64,000 nucleotides of DNA from Hyperoodon ampullatus (lineage: Eukaryota > Chordata > Mammalia > Artiodactyla > Ziphiidae): contig OX457061.1 of the NCBI GenBank assembly GCA_949752795.1, positions 121,106,152-121,170,151 on the forward strand, given 5' to 3'. The translations under genes were made by a program, and so were the position numbers. Within the stretch, counting starts at the first letter, position 1; each line of letters begins with the position of its first letter. Under the pieces are notes generated by a model. The model had not been told where the DNA came from. It searched no databases and saw only the letters and a list, made by a program, of their open reading frames with translations. Of the stretch, positions 47,690-60,330 are shown in pieces.

Positions 47690-48540
47690 CAGTTTTTGCT
47701 AGAATTGACATTATATTTTCCAACTATTATAGCCCACCTTTCTTTGTCTTTTGGTGTTGTTTTCACTCTCATTATAAATAGGTTATTGCCAGATTTAAAA
47801 AAATCAATCTTAAAACCTCTGTCTTTTAACTGATAATTATTGTCCACTTATATTTGCTTTGATAAGTGACAGTTTATTTCTGTCTTTTTTGTGCTTTTTA
47901 TTTACCATTTTATTGATTAAGTGATTATTGATTGATTTTTGTTTGTACTGATTGTGCTTCCTTTGGTTTTGAAGTTACATGTTCTATTTTTATTCTAATA
48001 GAGATTATTTATTTATTTATTTATTATTATTTTTTTTGTGGTACGCGGGCCTCTCACTGTTGTGGCCTCTCCAGTTGCGGAGCACAGGCTCTGGATGCGC
48101 AGGTTCAGCGACCATGGCTCACGGGCCCAGCCTCTCCGCGGCATGCGAGATCTTCCCAGACTGGGGCACGAACCCGTGTCCCCTGCATCGGCAGGCGGAC
48201 TCTCAACCACTGCACCACCAGGGAAGCCCGAGATTATTTATTTTTAACCAGTAAACTTGATTTAAAAATGTCTAAAGTTAATCAGTATCTTCATCTTCTT
48301 CCAATAATTCAAAGACTTTGGAATGTTTTACTGCAGTAGTTTTCTGCTAACCTTTCATGTTGTGTTTAATATTTTACTTTAACCTTATTTTTATACCTCT
48401 AAATTACTTATTTATATATTTTATTATTTTAATAGTTGTTGCTTATAAGTATTCTCTGATGCAAATAATTCCCTTATTAATGCTTTTTCATCTTATTTCT
48501 TCTCTCTGGGCTTAATTTACTGCTTTATGAAGTGCATCTT
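47690..48540 (-). mobile_element. Old L1 ORF2 fragment, reverse, SINE inside
   Basis: T-rich inverted L1 ORF2-like text ('ataattattgtccacttata', 'tttgtgctttttatttacca'), split by the SINE at 48015-48228. Strongly diverged. Confidence 0.5.
48015..48228 (-). mobile_element. Young CHR SINE ('gcggctggg'-type)
   Basis: 'gtggtacgcgggcctctcac' to 'gcaccaccagggaagccc'. Exact TSD 'gagattatttattt' (48001-48014 and about 48229-48242). Confidence 0.94.
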
Positions 48541-48554
48541 TTAGTAATAGTTTT

Positions 48555-49015
48555 AGTGATGATTTTTATTAGTTACAATATAGTTGATGTACCATATTAT
48601 ATGAGTTTCAGGTATACAACATAGTGATTCACAATTTTTTAAAGGTTATACTCCATTTATAGTTATTGTAATATATTGGCTATAATTCCTGTGTTGTACA
48701 ATATATCCTTGTAGCTTATTTTCCACATAGTAGTTTGTACCTCTTAATCCCCTTCCCCTGACTTGCCCCTCCCCACTTCCTTCTCACACTGGTAACTACT
48801 AGTTTGTTTTCCATGGCTGTGAGTCTTGTTTCTTTTTTGTTATAGTCATTTGTTTGTTTTATTTTTTAGATTCCACATATAAGTGATATTATAATGATAC
48901 TTGTTTTTCTCTCTCTGACTTATTTCGCTTAGCATAATACCTTCCAGGTCTGTCCATGTTGTTGCAAATGGCAAAATCTCATTTCTTTTTAATTACTGAG
49001 TAGTATTCCATTGAT

Positions 49016-49054
<39 letters not shown>

Positions 49055-49645
49055 ATCCGTATCCATCCCATCTTCTTTATCCTTTCATCTGTTGAGGGAC
49101 ACTTAGTTTGCTTCCATATGTTGGGTATTGTAAATAACGCTGCTGTGAATATTGGGGTTGTTAGTTCCATTTTTAATCTTTGAGGAACCTCCATACTGTT
49201 TTTCATAGTGGCTGCACCAATTTACATTCCATCAGTTGTGTATCAGGCTTCCCGTTTCTCCACATCCTCATGTGCATTTGTTATCTCTTGTCTTTTTGAT
49301 GATAACCATCCTGACAGGTGTGAAGTGATATCTTATTGTGTTTTTTACTTGCATCTCCCTATCTTTTCTCCATTGAGTGTTCTTGGCTCTCTTGTAAAAT
49401 ATTAGTTGATCATATATGCATGGGCTCTTATTTCTGGGCTCTTATTTCTGTTCCATTGGTGTATGTGCCTGTTTTTATGCCAGTACCATACTGTTTTGAT
49501 TACTATAGGTTTATAATATAGTTTGTAATTAGGAAGCATGATACCTCCAGCTTTCTTGTTCTTTCTCAGCATTATTTTGGCTATTTGGGATTTTTTGTGG
49601 TTCCATATGAATTTTAGAATTGTTACTTTTATTCTGTAAAAACTG
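48555..49645 (-). mobile_element. L1 3' region, reverse
   Basis: 'gttacaatatagttgatgta', 'gtgttgtacaatatatcctt', 'ctgagtagtattccattgat', a (TG)n run at 49021-49050, then ORF2 sequence to 'atattttggctatttgggat'-like text. No open frame. Confidence 0.8.
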
Positions 49646-49763
49646 CCATTGGCAATTAGAATATCACCCTTTTCAACCCTTGATGAATTAATGGATCTGG
49701 GAGTTAAGTATCAATGATTACTGAAAGCACAAAAAGAGGCACAACCAGATATTATGAGATTTT
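49646..49763. other. Old repeat scrap
   Basis: Unclassified sequence that continues after the SINE (from 50129). Confidence 0.25.
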
Positions 49764-50128
49764 TAAAAAAAATTTTAATTAATTAATTAATTAATTAATT
49801 ATTTTTGGCTGTGTTGGGTCTTCATTGCTGAGCGAGGGCTTTCCTCTAGTTGTGGCGAGTGGGGGATACTCTTCGTTGTGGTGCGTGGGCTTCTCATTGC
49901 GGTGGTTTCTCTTGTTGCGGAGCACAGGCTCTAGGAGCGTGAGCTTCAGTAGTTGTGGCACGTAGGCTCAGTAGTTGTGGCTCACAGCCTCTAGAGTGCA
50001 GGCTCAGTAGTTGTGGCTCACGGGCTTAGTTGCTCAGTGGCATGTGGGATCTTCCCGGACCAGGGCTCGAACTCGTGTCGCCTGCATTGGCAGGTGGATT
50101 CTTAACCACTGTGCCACCAGGGAAGCCC
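49764..50128 (-). mobile_element. CHR-type SINE (long form)
   Basis: An 'aattaattaatt' microsatellite tail, then 'ggctgtgttgggtcttcatt' to 'gtgccaccagggaagccc'. Exact TSD 'tattatgagatttt' (49750-49763 and 50129-50142). Confidence 0.94.
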
Positions 50129-50740
50129 TATTATGAGATTTTGATGAAAAGGCACAAGAAAACTTGTAGTTCTGGTAAAGGGATTGAACCTGAGCCTGAC
50201 CAAGCCTCTGGATCCAGCTGCCAATCTCCAGGAAATATGAGGACAGAGGTACAAGTTCAACCCACCATGAGTGAGTACACAGTCAAGAAAATCCAGGTTG
50301 TGGGTACATCTGCAGGTGAGGTGTCCTAGGCTATTCAACAGGTAAATTGTAAGAGAGCAGGAGAGAGAACACACAGATAAACAGAGACCAAAAGATATAG
50401 TAAAAAAAAATGAGCAAAATGAAATTTTAGTTTTGTAAGATTTGTAAATTGTAGTTTGCTCAATTGGTTGGCATAAATAGAAAGAAATTCAGGGACATGA
50501 TTACAATAAAAGTCAAGGGTTGTGGTAACTTTGAGGGTTATGATTGGGATGGGGGTATAGAGAGGTATTTCTTGGGTGGCTACAAAGTTGTGTTTTATCA
50601 TCTGGGTGGTGTTTACTATAGGGTTAAGCTTATAATAATTTGTGAAGCCCTACATTTGTCTTTTGGGTTTTTTGTATATGTGTTATTTATGTATTTTACA
50701 ACCAAAAGTTTTATTTTTTTGATTCCTTTTCCAGTAAGCG
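50129..50740. other. Old repeat-like spacer
   Basis: 50580-50720 ('ctgggtggtgtttactatag', 'ttgtgaagccctacatttgt') resembles an old L1M 3' end. The rest is unclassified. Confidence 0.35.
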
Positions 50741-51318
<578 letters not shown>

Positions 51319-51855
51319 TTTAAAAGAGGGGATTAATGACAAAGAAGCATAACTTAAGAGATGGGTGGGAATGTGCTAGGAGCGTGGCTGGAAGGATAAG
51401 ACTTGGCAGGAGAATTGACACTTATTCCTCTGAAGAAGAAGGAAAAGAGGAAGAATACATATATATTTATAGGTATATGGTTGCTTATTGAGTGAGGTGG
51501 GTGGGAATAGGGTGCAAAGGTAAATGACTTAAGACCCTCTGACGTTTATTTTTTTCTGGAGCAGAAACCAGATCACTTGCTGAGAGTAGGACAGGCTCTG
51601 GTGGGTGGTGAAGTCAAATAGCATCTGAAGTGAAAGGAATGACCTAATTTCTACCCTCAGCTTGCTTGCAGGATTGTGTGATACTCTCCAGTGGCTTTCA
51701 GAAGCCCAGGAGTAGAAGCAGCTCTGTGGCTGACTTTTCTTCTGTGTAGTGTGATAGAAGAAAAAAAATGACAATTAGTGTCCTAGAAAAAAATTGTTTG
51801 ATGTGAGGTCATTTGGGTCATAGATATTACCCAGGAAGATGCAAGGTTAGTGTTT
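51319..51855. other. Intergenic, nothing recognised
   Basis: Unique-looking spacer. Confidence 0.35.
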
Positions 51856-52272
51856 GTCATGGGTTAAACTGTGCAAAGATGCTGGAGTCCTGACCTCTGG
51901 TGCCTGTGAATGTGACCTCATTTGGAAATAGGGTCCCTGCCGATGATCGAGTTCAGGTGGGTCCTGATCCAACACGACTGTGTCCTCATAAGTGGGCAGA
52001 ATTGGACACAGGCACAGACACATGCGGAGGGAAGACAATGTGAAGACACAGGGGTAACACCGTCTCCAAGCCATGGAATGCCAGGGGCTACTGGAAGCTA
52101 GGAGAGAGACTTGGAACGGATCCTGCCTTCACAAGCCTCAGAAGGAAACAACCCTGAAGGCAGCTTGATTTCAGACTCCTAGCGTCCAGAACTGTGAGAC
52201 AATACATTTCTGTTGTTTAAGCCCCCCAGGTTGTAGTGCTTTATTATGGCGGCCCTAGGGAATTAATGCAGT
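51856..52272 (+). mobile_element. MaLR-type (MLT1-like) solo LTR
   Basis: 'gtcatgggttaaactgtgca', 'tgtgacctcatttggaaata', 'ccaacacgactgtgtcctca', 'ggaagacaatgtgaagacac', 'agaactgtgagacaatacat', ending 'ggcggccctagggaattaat'. Old and non-coding. Confidence 0.88.
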
Positions 52273-54480
52273 GCCCTAGAGAAAAATTTGGGTTTGGTTG
52301 ATGTGATGTCATATACATGTGATGTGCGTGGTGCACGCTCTCGTTGAGCTTGTAGTCAAGTGGAGGAAGCAAATATTAAATCCAGAAAAACATAAGTGTG
52401 CTAACAATGGAAAAGGACCCTGTGATAAAAACTAACGAGGGAGAATGTGATTTAGCTGTGGAGCGTTCAGGAAAACTTATTCTGTGGAAAAGACCGAGAA
52501 CATCTCTTTAAATGAGTAAATGTTAGGTGAAGGTTGGGGGACGGCGATGCAGGTTTCCAGGATGTGTGAATAGCCTGGGTAGAAGCTGTTGGGGGTGTGT
52601 TTGAGAACAGTGAAGTCCAGGGGTTGGACCAGGGGGAGGGGTGGGCAGATGAGAGGAGTTGGGCTGGGGAGGCAGTCGGGGGCGAGTCGGGGAGCTTGGC
52701 GTCCATGTAAGCAGCTGGAACTTCAGCCCATTAGGAAGACGGTGAAAGGCTTTACGCGTGGCAAATGAGCGATCCAGTTTCAGTTTTATAAAGGTCACTT
52801 TGATGACTACGTGAAGGAGGAATGATAAATACGTAAAAATGACACAGGAGGCCGGTTAAGGGGCCAGTTACTCAGTCGAACGACAGATGGTGATGCCTCG
52901 AGCTGAGTGGTGGTCGTGCAGATGGAGGGGTGGGTGGGAGTGAGCTGACTGGTGAGGTTTGTTGAGCAATGCGGTGCAGGTGGGGTGAGGGAGAGGAGGT
53001 GTCAGATCATGTCTGGGATTGTTCTGGAAACTGCATGGGGCTGTTAGGAAATGCTCTTGCCTGTTCCATGGTGTGTGGAGCCTCAACAGATGAATAGCTT
53101 CTGGTCACCAAAGGCTGCTGGGAAGCAGCATCCTCCAGAGGAGAACCCTGCGTTTCACTGGAACGTAGAGGTGGAAGGGTATGCTGGGGAGAAGGTATAA
53201 AGTAGAAGGAATTGGGGTTCTGGAGGGCCCCGTGGTAAGAGTGGAGTTGGAGGCCAAGGAGGAGGGCTGGAGAAGGGGAGATCAGAGCCAGATGAGGTGA
53301 ACGAATGCCTTTCTGGCTGTACTTGTTGCTTCGGTCTGGAAAGTGGTTCTCGTGTCGCTAAGTGCACCCATGCTCTCTTGATCATTTCCCCAAACTCACG
53401 TCTTTCACCTTTTCTGTACTGAATGATTGTTTTGCTCTGCAGTTCTTTTAGGGTCTTGCACAGCTCTGTAAGGGCAGTCACATCACAGGCTTCCTGAAGC
53501 TGGAAGGCACGAGGCCACCAAAGCGGTACACGTGCAGGTGAGTTTCCACGAGGCGCCAAGCGCGTGGGGCGGAGCGATGCGGGGGGGGGTGTTGCTGCCC
53601 CGGCTCCGCTGCTCTAGTTGGAGGAGCTGCGTCTCTACGGCCTGTCCTACGGGCGAGAGAAGTGACGTCTGGAGAGGCACAGCAGTGCCGTGTTGAAAGC
53701 TCATCAAGCTGAGTCCAGCTCTGAACTCGGGTTGCCTGATTCTGAGTTCCATATTCTTGATAAAGGTCAGATAGAGGTTTCGTGAAGCTTAAAACACGTT
53801 GAAAACTGTCAAGTAAACTGTCAAGTACTCTGACCTTCAGTCCCTCAAAGCAAGAGTTCTAACACGAATTCTCTGTAGATCCCCCAGTGCCCAGCATGGA
53901 AGACTCATGTTGATGGTATTATAGGGCTTTGCCCTGCTCTTTGGGAAGCTCTGATTTCCCTAAATGGATTGTAGCCACACTAGAACTGGGCTGGAGCATG
54001 CTTTAATTCTTCTGTATGCAGGTGTCACATTAAGTTGTGTTGCTGTCATTTATGATCTGTATAAACTTGAGCAAGTCATTTTTTCCACCTGAGCTTCATG
54101 TTCTTTGCTTTTAAAATGGGAGAGTAATATCTACCTGGGGTTTCTTTTTTTTTCAGGGTGAGAGATTGAAAACAACTGTTGAAAACACTTTGTCAGCTAA
54201 ATAAAGTAGCCTTACAGTTCTCTGCACACTATAGGCATTTGTTAAATGGATGTACAATGAAGATACAAGGAAGCCTACACAGCAGCCTCCCGGGCCATTA
54301 GGGCTGTTCCCACGGTGAGAATGCAGTTTGCAAGTGGCGCTCAGGAAGTGTATTTTAATGGTGAGACATCATGTTCAAAGTCAGACTTTTAGTTTATTGA
54401 ACTACTCAGTGGAGCAAGCAGATGTTCTTGTTCCTAAAAGGTTCACTAGTCGTGCAGCTCCCTGTGTCTCGAGAGCTACT
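52273..54480. other. Spacer before the DEFB135-like gene
   Basis: 52300-52860 has ancient L2/MER-like text ('gaaggctttacgcgtggcaa'-type). 53155-53559 holds an unidentified 134-aa minus frame, containing 'ALTELCKTLKELQSK' and 'FGEMIKRAWVHLATRE', with a proline-rich end. It looks more exon-like than its neighbours, but I cannot name it and see no reliable splice pair. 53580 has a run of ten G. Confidence 0.35.
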
Positions 54481-54487
54481 TATAGAG
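54481..54487 (+). promoter_or_regulatory. TATA-like box of the DEFB135-like gene
   Basis: 'cttatagagtg', 53 nt before the ATG at 54534. An inverted CCAAT ('gattggttc') lies at 54521, very close to the ATG. The distance matches the TATA of the DEFB136-like gene. Moderate support only. Confidence 0.4.
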
Positions 54488-54533
54488 TGACTGTCCCCTG
54501 CCGTCAGCTGTCTCTCTGCTGATTGGTTCAGCT

Positions 54534-56384
54534 ATGAGGAGCTCACCCTTGGTCCTTGTGGTCCTAGTCTTGCTCTCCTGTGTTCCACCAGGTAAAACGG
54601 AATCCCCTCCCCGTGGAATTATGAACAGTTAAGGGAAAGTGGGTGTGAGGTCCTATAAGAGTGAGGAGGAAGCTGGACTTGGATGAAGGAAGTTGAAACA
54701 GGGAGGGACGTGAGCAGACATGGATGCTCCAGGCCGTTCCAGGGGATGGAGATAAATGCTAAGGACACATAGTATTTCAAAGAAGAAATTGGTTCTGGAT
54801 TTTGGTCTGGGGAATCTGTGAAGTTTGCAGGGAAAGTTGGACTGGTGGTATTGGCAGCGCAAAAGTGTGAGACCTTTAGAGGACAGGTAGGCTTTGGGAG
54901 TGGGAAGGGGGCTGTTCCTTTAGGACTCTTAGAACTTGCACTCCCAAGTCAGTTACCTGGATTATTTTTTCACACATGTTTAGAAACCAAGGCAAACTTG
55001 ATGCTGAGCAGCATCAACAGAGAGAGCAGGTTGTTCCAGTGTGTTAGCTTAAAACAGGATGGGATCCTATGGAACATGAGTTTGAGGGGCTCAGAATTTA
55101 TGCCCTCTGGACAGAAACCAGCAACTTGACACTACTGAAGAGGGTCCACTTAAGTCACTGAAGTGGAGGTTCTCAGACTTTGCTTGTGGTTTGCTAAAGT
55201 CTGCAGAAAGCTTTCACCCTTTGCCCCGAAGCTTCATATTCTAAAGGTATCACTTGAGGGCCAAAGGTGAAGTATTCAAAGGGCAGGTGAGGATTGTGTT
55301 GAGATCTCTGCCACTGTCCTGGATGGCAGGACCTCTGGACACATGGTGTCTCCACTGGACTCCTTTGTCCTCCAAGAGGTGCCCCAGGGCTAATGGGCAT
55401 GTGAAAGGCAAATTTGCTTGCCAGTGGCCTTTGGTCATACCACATTGATTACTCTCACACCCATGGGCCAGCTGGGTGGAGAGACTGATAAGGCTTAGCA
55501 CAGAAGAGTGGGTCATTCAGTAGGGTGACTCAGAGCCACCTTCACCCTCTTAAACTGCCTGCCTTACTACTCCTCCCCGACCCCTCAGCTTCCAGAGGCA
55601 CCCCAGTCTTAAAGTTAGGAAAAATACTAGCAATTGATTTAGATGCATGTTTCAGGTATTTCAAACCATTTCACGCTCGTTACCCCACAGGATGCTTTCA
55701 ACTACCCTGTGAGTAAGCCTAGGCAGGTAGTCAGGCACGGAGCAAAAAGTCCAATAGAATGTTACTGGGGAGGCAGGCCTAGAACCACGGGCTTCTGTGA
55801 TGCTGTGTTCGTGATCTGTCCTTCAAGCCGACGCCTGGTAATCTCAGACTGCCTTGCTACTATCCTAGACCCTGCACATCTCCTGGTATGGGGCCTCGAC
55901 AGGCTCCTTGGTCTACTTTGAGGTGTAAATGTTTCTTCCATAACAAATACTCCCAAGCGAATCTGGCCCTGTTTACCTGTACATAGTTTAGTGATTCATG
56001 TGAGTCGGGACCATGGGAACTAAGGATTCATAATAGGGTCTTTGGAGAATAACTGCAGAGCAACTGAAAAAGGGGCACTCAGCCATAACATGACTGGGGT
56101 CTTTGTATCCTGTCCAGTTAATGGTTAAAAAGTTTTAAAGTATAGCCTTCAATCTAATTTATCCATAGCTTTATGACCCTGCAAGCACTGTGCATTTATT
56201 TTTGTTTTTGTTGGCAGTTAGTGGACCGAATACATACATAAGAAGATTGTTTCATACATGCTGGCGAACAAAAGGTGTTTGCAAGAGATCATGTGGAAGC
56301 GATGAAGTATTTCATATTTTCTGTGAAGTGGCAATTCTGTGCTGCATTGACAAAAAGTATTTGCCTGTAACGGTTGGGAAATAG
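54534..56384 (+). CDS. DEFB135: Beta-defensin 135-like, intact two-exon gene
   Basis: Secreted cationic beta-defensin. Exon 1 is 54534-54591, encoding MRSSPLVLVVLVLLSCVPP (signal peptide). It ends in phase 1 at the donor G|GTAAAA. Exon 2 is 56218-56384, after the acceptor 'tttttgttggcag'. The joined protein has 74 residues. Cysteines at 34, 41, 45, 55, 61 and 62 give C-X6-C-X3-C-X9-C-X5-CC, identical in spacing to the DEFB136-like gene. The mature start SGPNTYIRRLFHTCW and the end KKYLPVTVGK are typical of DEFB135. The estimated net charge after the signal is about +5. The signal peptide has an extra cysteine (16). The intron is 1626 bp and contains no recognised repeat. No disabling change is seen. 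The short 3' UTR is followed by a cetacean SINE. The ATG was chosen because it directly precedes the hydrophobic core. Function by family: epithelial or male reproductive-tract defence; not shown here. Confidence 0.93.
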
Positions 56385-56427
56385 TTGTATATGAGGCCCC
56401 TGCTGACTTCCTCAGATGTACCATCCC

Positions 56428-56433
56428 ATTAAA
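56428..56433 (+). terminator. Poly(A) signal of the DEFB135-like gene
   Basis: ATTAAA, 44 nt after the TAG (56382-56384). The SINE TSD starts 11 nt later and the SINE 25 nt later, so cleavage would fall at the insertion border. Confidence 0.55.
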
Positions 56434-56457
56434 ATGATGGCTTTAGCTGATGTTTTT

Positions 56458-56668
56458 TTTTTTTTTTTTTTTTTTGCGATACGCGGGCCTCTCACTGTTG
56501 TGGCCTCTCCCGTTGCGGAGCACAGGCTCCAGACGCGCAGGCTCAGCGGCCGTGGCCCACGGGCCCAGCCGCTCCGCGGCATGTGGGATCCTCCCAGACC
56601 GGGGCACGAACCCGTGTCCCCTGCATTGGCAGGCGGACGCTCAACCACTGCGCCACCAGGGAAGCCCC
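56458..56668 (-). mobile_element. Young CHR SINE beside the DEFB135 poly(A) site
   Basis: Oligo-T, then 'gcgatacgcgggcctctcac' to 'gcgccaccagggaagcccc'. Exact TSD 'tagctgatgttttt' (56444-56457 and 56669-56682). Its reversed poly-A gives a T-run in the gene's sense strand just downstream of ATTAAA. Confidence 0.95.
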
Positions 56669-56719
56669 TAGCTGATGTTTTTGTGTTGGCTGTGTTTCTC
56701 TTTATTTAGAGGCGTTCAT

Positions 56720-57560
56720 TGTCTCTCCCATGGAAATAATCATATAAACAGAGTAGTGTAAAAATCATAAGTGAGCCTCATAATGAATTTCACAAATTTA
56801 GCATGTCCATGTAGCCTCAACCCAGATGAAAAAAAGAATGTAATGATATTCCAGTCACTACGAGTCACTACTCCACAAAAGACAGTCCGTAGCCTGACTT
56901 CTGATACCATGACTTCTGCCACCTGTTTTTGAACTTTATATAAATGGAACCATACAGTAGGTGCTCCTTTGTATCTGGCTCCTTCTGGTCTACATTATTT
57001 CAAGGACATTTATTCTTATTTGATGTAACTGTAGTTTATTCATTCTCCATGTTGTATAATACTACATTGGAGAATAGGCCACAATGTATTTGAAAATTGT
57101 AATATAGATGGTCATTTATGTAGTTTTCAGGTTTTGGCTCTTTTAAATAGCGCTGTGATGAGCTTTCTTATGGATGTTTTTTAAGCCTTATATAGCAAGC
57201 ATTTCTGTGGGTATATACCCAGGAATGGAATTTCCTGTCATAGGCTGTACGTGTATTCAGTTTTAGTAGATATGGCCAAATTGTTTTCCAAATTGGTTGT
57301 ACCAATTTACAACTCGCACCCACAGTGTCTGAGAGTTCTTGTTGCTTTACATCCTTTTCCACAACTATTATTATCTTCCCCTTTTTTCCATCTAGGAGGT
57401 ATATCGTAACGGCATATGCATTTCACTGATGGCTAATGAAGCTGACCCCCTTTTCACTTGTTTATTGGCCATTTAGATAATCCTTTTTTGGTGATCTACT
57501 GTTAAAGACTTTCATCTATTTTTCTACTGGATTGTCTAACTTTTTCTACTTGGGAACCTC
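56720..57560 (-). mobile_element. Old L1 (L1M-like) 3' region, reverse
   Basis: 'catgtagcctcaacccagat', 'taaatggaaccatacagtag', 'gggtatatacccaggaatgg', 'ggccatttagataatccttt'. Diverged, with no frame. Confidence 0.7.
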
Positions 57561-57884
57561 CTAAGGAACGCTCATTATTTGACATTTGGAATAATAAAGT
57601 GAAATTCGTATTGAAAATATTGATGTTTAAATATGGAGTATGTTATAGTTTACAAGGCACAGTTACAGAAATTTTGTACTGTTCAGTATGACCAGACCAT
57701 CAAAATGTTTTAGTTCTTAAGTATTTTTAAATTTCATTAACCTAAGCAAGATAAATCACTTGAGTTAATGACACTTCAACCCCCTTCTTTTTTGAGTAGG
57801 TTTTCGGAGGAATTAAGTCGATGAGAGAGAAGCAGTGCTTCCAGCATGACGGGGAGAGGAAGAATAGATTTGCTTCTTTTTTTT
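57561..57884. other. Spacer, nothing recognised
   Basis: AT-rich. No feature was identified. Confidence 0.3.
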
Positions 57885-58315
57885 TTTTTTTTGCTTTTAC
57901 TAACTTCTTTTTTTTTTTTATTAGTTTCTGCTTTATAACAAAGTGAATCAGTTATACATATACATCTGTTCCCATATCCCCTCCCTCTTGCGTCTCCCTC
58001 CCTCCCACCCTCCCCATCCCACCCCTCCAGGCGGTCACAGAGCACCGAGCTGATCTCCCTGTGCTCTGCGGCTGCTTCCCACTATCTATCTACCTTACGT
58101 TTGGTAGTGTATATATGTCCATGCCTCTCTCTCGCTTTGTCACAGCTTACCCTTCCTCCTCCCCATATCCTCAAGTCCATTCTCAAGTAGGTCTGTGCCT
58201 TTATTCCTGTTTTACCCCTAGGATCTTCATGACTTTTTTTTTTTTTTTTTTGCTTAAATTCCATATACATGTGTTAGCATACGGTATTTGTCTTTCTCTT
58301 TCTGACTGACTTTTG
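57885..58315 (-). mobile_element. Fairly young L1 3' UTR, reverse
   Basis: 'agtttctgctttataacaaa', 'gtgaatcagttatacatata', 'cccatatcccctccctcttg', 'ggtagtgtatatatgtccat', ending 'acggtatttgtctttctctt'. It gives the normal 3' UTR order, used to show that the L1 at 45157 carries an insertion. Confidence 0.9.
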
Positions 58316-59194
58316 CTTCTGATTGACAAGCTCCTGGGATGGAACACTGTCAAAGTTTGGAGCTGTAAACAAACCCTGCCGTGATGGGTGAAGTACCCAT
58401 CCTGAGCAGATTGCATCGTAAGACTGAGCTAGGGCTAGACTCTTTTGGCTCTTCTGAGAAAAGGACAAAGGTGATTATATGCACAGCCAAGTCATCTTTC
58501 AGTGTCATGAACACCATTCCTACTGTCAGCTGCATTCCTCTTGAGAGTGTCCTCCTCAGATGGGGAGAATAGGTAGTGCGGGTGGTTCCTTCCTTACCTG
58601 CTACAACCAGTAAGCAGGGCCCTTTCTTCTTCTCTGTCTCTTCCTTCCCTCTCCCTTGCCCTTCTCTTTCTTTTTTCAGTGTTTACCGTTGTTTGCTCAT
58701 GTCATCCATGTGTGTTTGTGGAATAGGCTAGCCTTCCTTTTTCTGACTGAATAGCATCTGTGATACATGAGTTTCCTCAGGCCTCTGCACAGTGATGGAG
58801 CTAAGATTGTGCTGGGTTGTGCTTCCTCGTCTTGTCCACATCACGTCACTCCTTACTGCTGAGAAACCTTGGATGTGTCTTCTGTGACCTCCCCAAAAAT
58901 TCTTTCCTGCTATTCTTGTTGGGGTGTCTGCTACTGGAAGTTTGGCCGGAAGGTGGCATCTTCCCTTTGTAGCTGCCACTGGGATTGTTGCTGTCCTAGT
59001 CATACTGAGGTCTCTCAGTATTTTGGGAGACATCGAAAGAAAGGGGCTGCCACGTTCCCTGTGGGCTTCACTGACCCCGCCTCGTGCTGTGATCCATGTT
59101 AAGATAGGGTAAGTATTCCTGTTGTGTTTTTTATATCACCTGAGTATCAAATCAACGCTGCTCACGGTCTCAGGTCTCATAGAGAGCCCTGTTG
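58316..59194. other. Unique-looking spacer
   Basis: No repeat recognised. The plus frames at 58869-59102 (cysteine-rich) and 58924-59112 (hydrophobic, ending at a 'gatagggtaagtatt' donor-like site) have no known homologue. They do not fit defensin spacing. Confidence 0.4.
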
Positions 59195-60330
59195 ATATTA
59201 AAAAAAATTAAATTTATTTTTACTAAAAAATCCCCAGCTCGCTCATTTTTCCCATCCACCCTACCCCCAACCTGTTGCAACCACCAGTCTGTTCTCTGTA
59301 TCCATGAGCTTGTTTTTTTTTTTTTAAGATTGCACATATAAGAGAGATTATACGATAATTTGTCTGTCTTTGAGTTATTTCACTTAGCATAATGCCCTTG
59401 AGGTCCATCCATTTTGTCACAAATGACAATGTTTTGTTCTTTTCTATGCCGGACTAATATTTCACCGTATGTACATAATACATTTTCTTTATCCATTCAC
59501 CCATCAGTGGATACTTAGGTTGTTTGCATAGCTTGGCCTTTGTAAATAATGCTTCAGGAAACCTGGAGGTTCATATATATTTTTGCATGAGTGTTTTTGT
59601 TTTCTTCCGGTAAGTGCTCAAAAGTGGAATTGCTAGATCACATGGTAGTTCTTTTTTAATTTTATTTTTTTTTTGCAGTACGCGGGCCTCTCACTGTTGT
59701 GGCCTCTCCCATTGCGGAGCACAGGCTCCGGACGCGCAGGCTCAGTGGCCATGGCTCACAAGCCTAGCCGTTCCGTGGCATGTGGGGTCTTCCCTGACCA
59801 GGGCACGAACCCGTGTCCCCTGCATCAGCAGGCGGACTCTCAACCACTGCGCCACCAGGGAAGCCCAATGAGACAGATTCTTAAGTGGAATTGCTGTACA
59901 GTAAGACAGGTGCATTTTAGATTTTATTAGTCATGGTTGGATTATTTCTAAAGAGATGTTAGCAATTTATAGTCTCACTAATGAGGTTTGAGAGTACCTA
60001 TTTCTCCATAGGTCCACCTGCACTGGGTAATATCCTTTAAGAAAAATCTTGCCAAATTCAGAACTTTAAAAAGTCATCTGTGATAGAATTGGTGTTTCTG
60101 TGATTGCCTAGAGACATTACAGATTTTTTTTGGTAATGTTTATTAGCTATTTGTATGTCTTTTATTGCTGAATTGGTTCTTCATATCTTTCATGCATTTT
60201 TCTACTGGAATGCCTTTCTATTAATTTTTTGTGACTTTCATCAAATAGAGTTTTAACTTTTAATGTAGTCATGTCTGTCAGCAATACCCTTTAAGACATC
60301 TGGGTTTTCTTTCTAATTTAAGATGTCCCA
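59195..60330 (-). mobile_element. Old L1 3' region, reverse, SINE inside
   Basis: 'ccaccagtctgttctctgta', 'ttatttcacttagcataatg', 'aaaagtggaattgctagatc', and after the SINE 'aagtggaattgctgtacagt', which repeats a similar L1 motif. No open frame. Confidence 0.65.
59660..59866 (-). mobile_element. Young CHR SINE ('gcggctggg'-type)
   Basis: 'gcagtacgcgggcctctcac' to 'gcgccaccagggaagccc'. TSD unclear. Confidence 0.92.

Noticed and set aside
58869..59102. Cysteine-rich 77-aa frame, possible third defensin
   Set aside because: Cysteine spacing (CX2C, CX3C, CSC, CCC) does not fit beta-defensins and there is no acceptor at its start.
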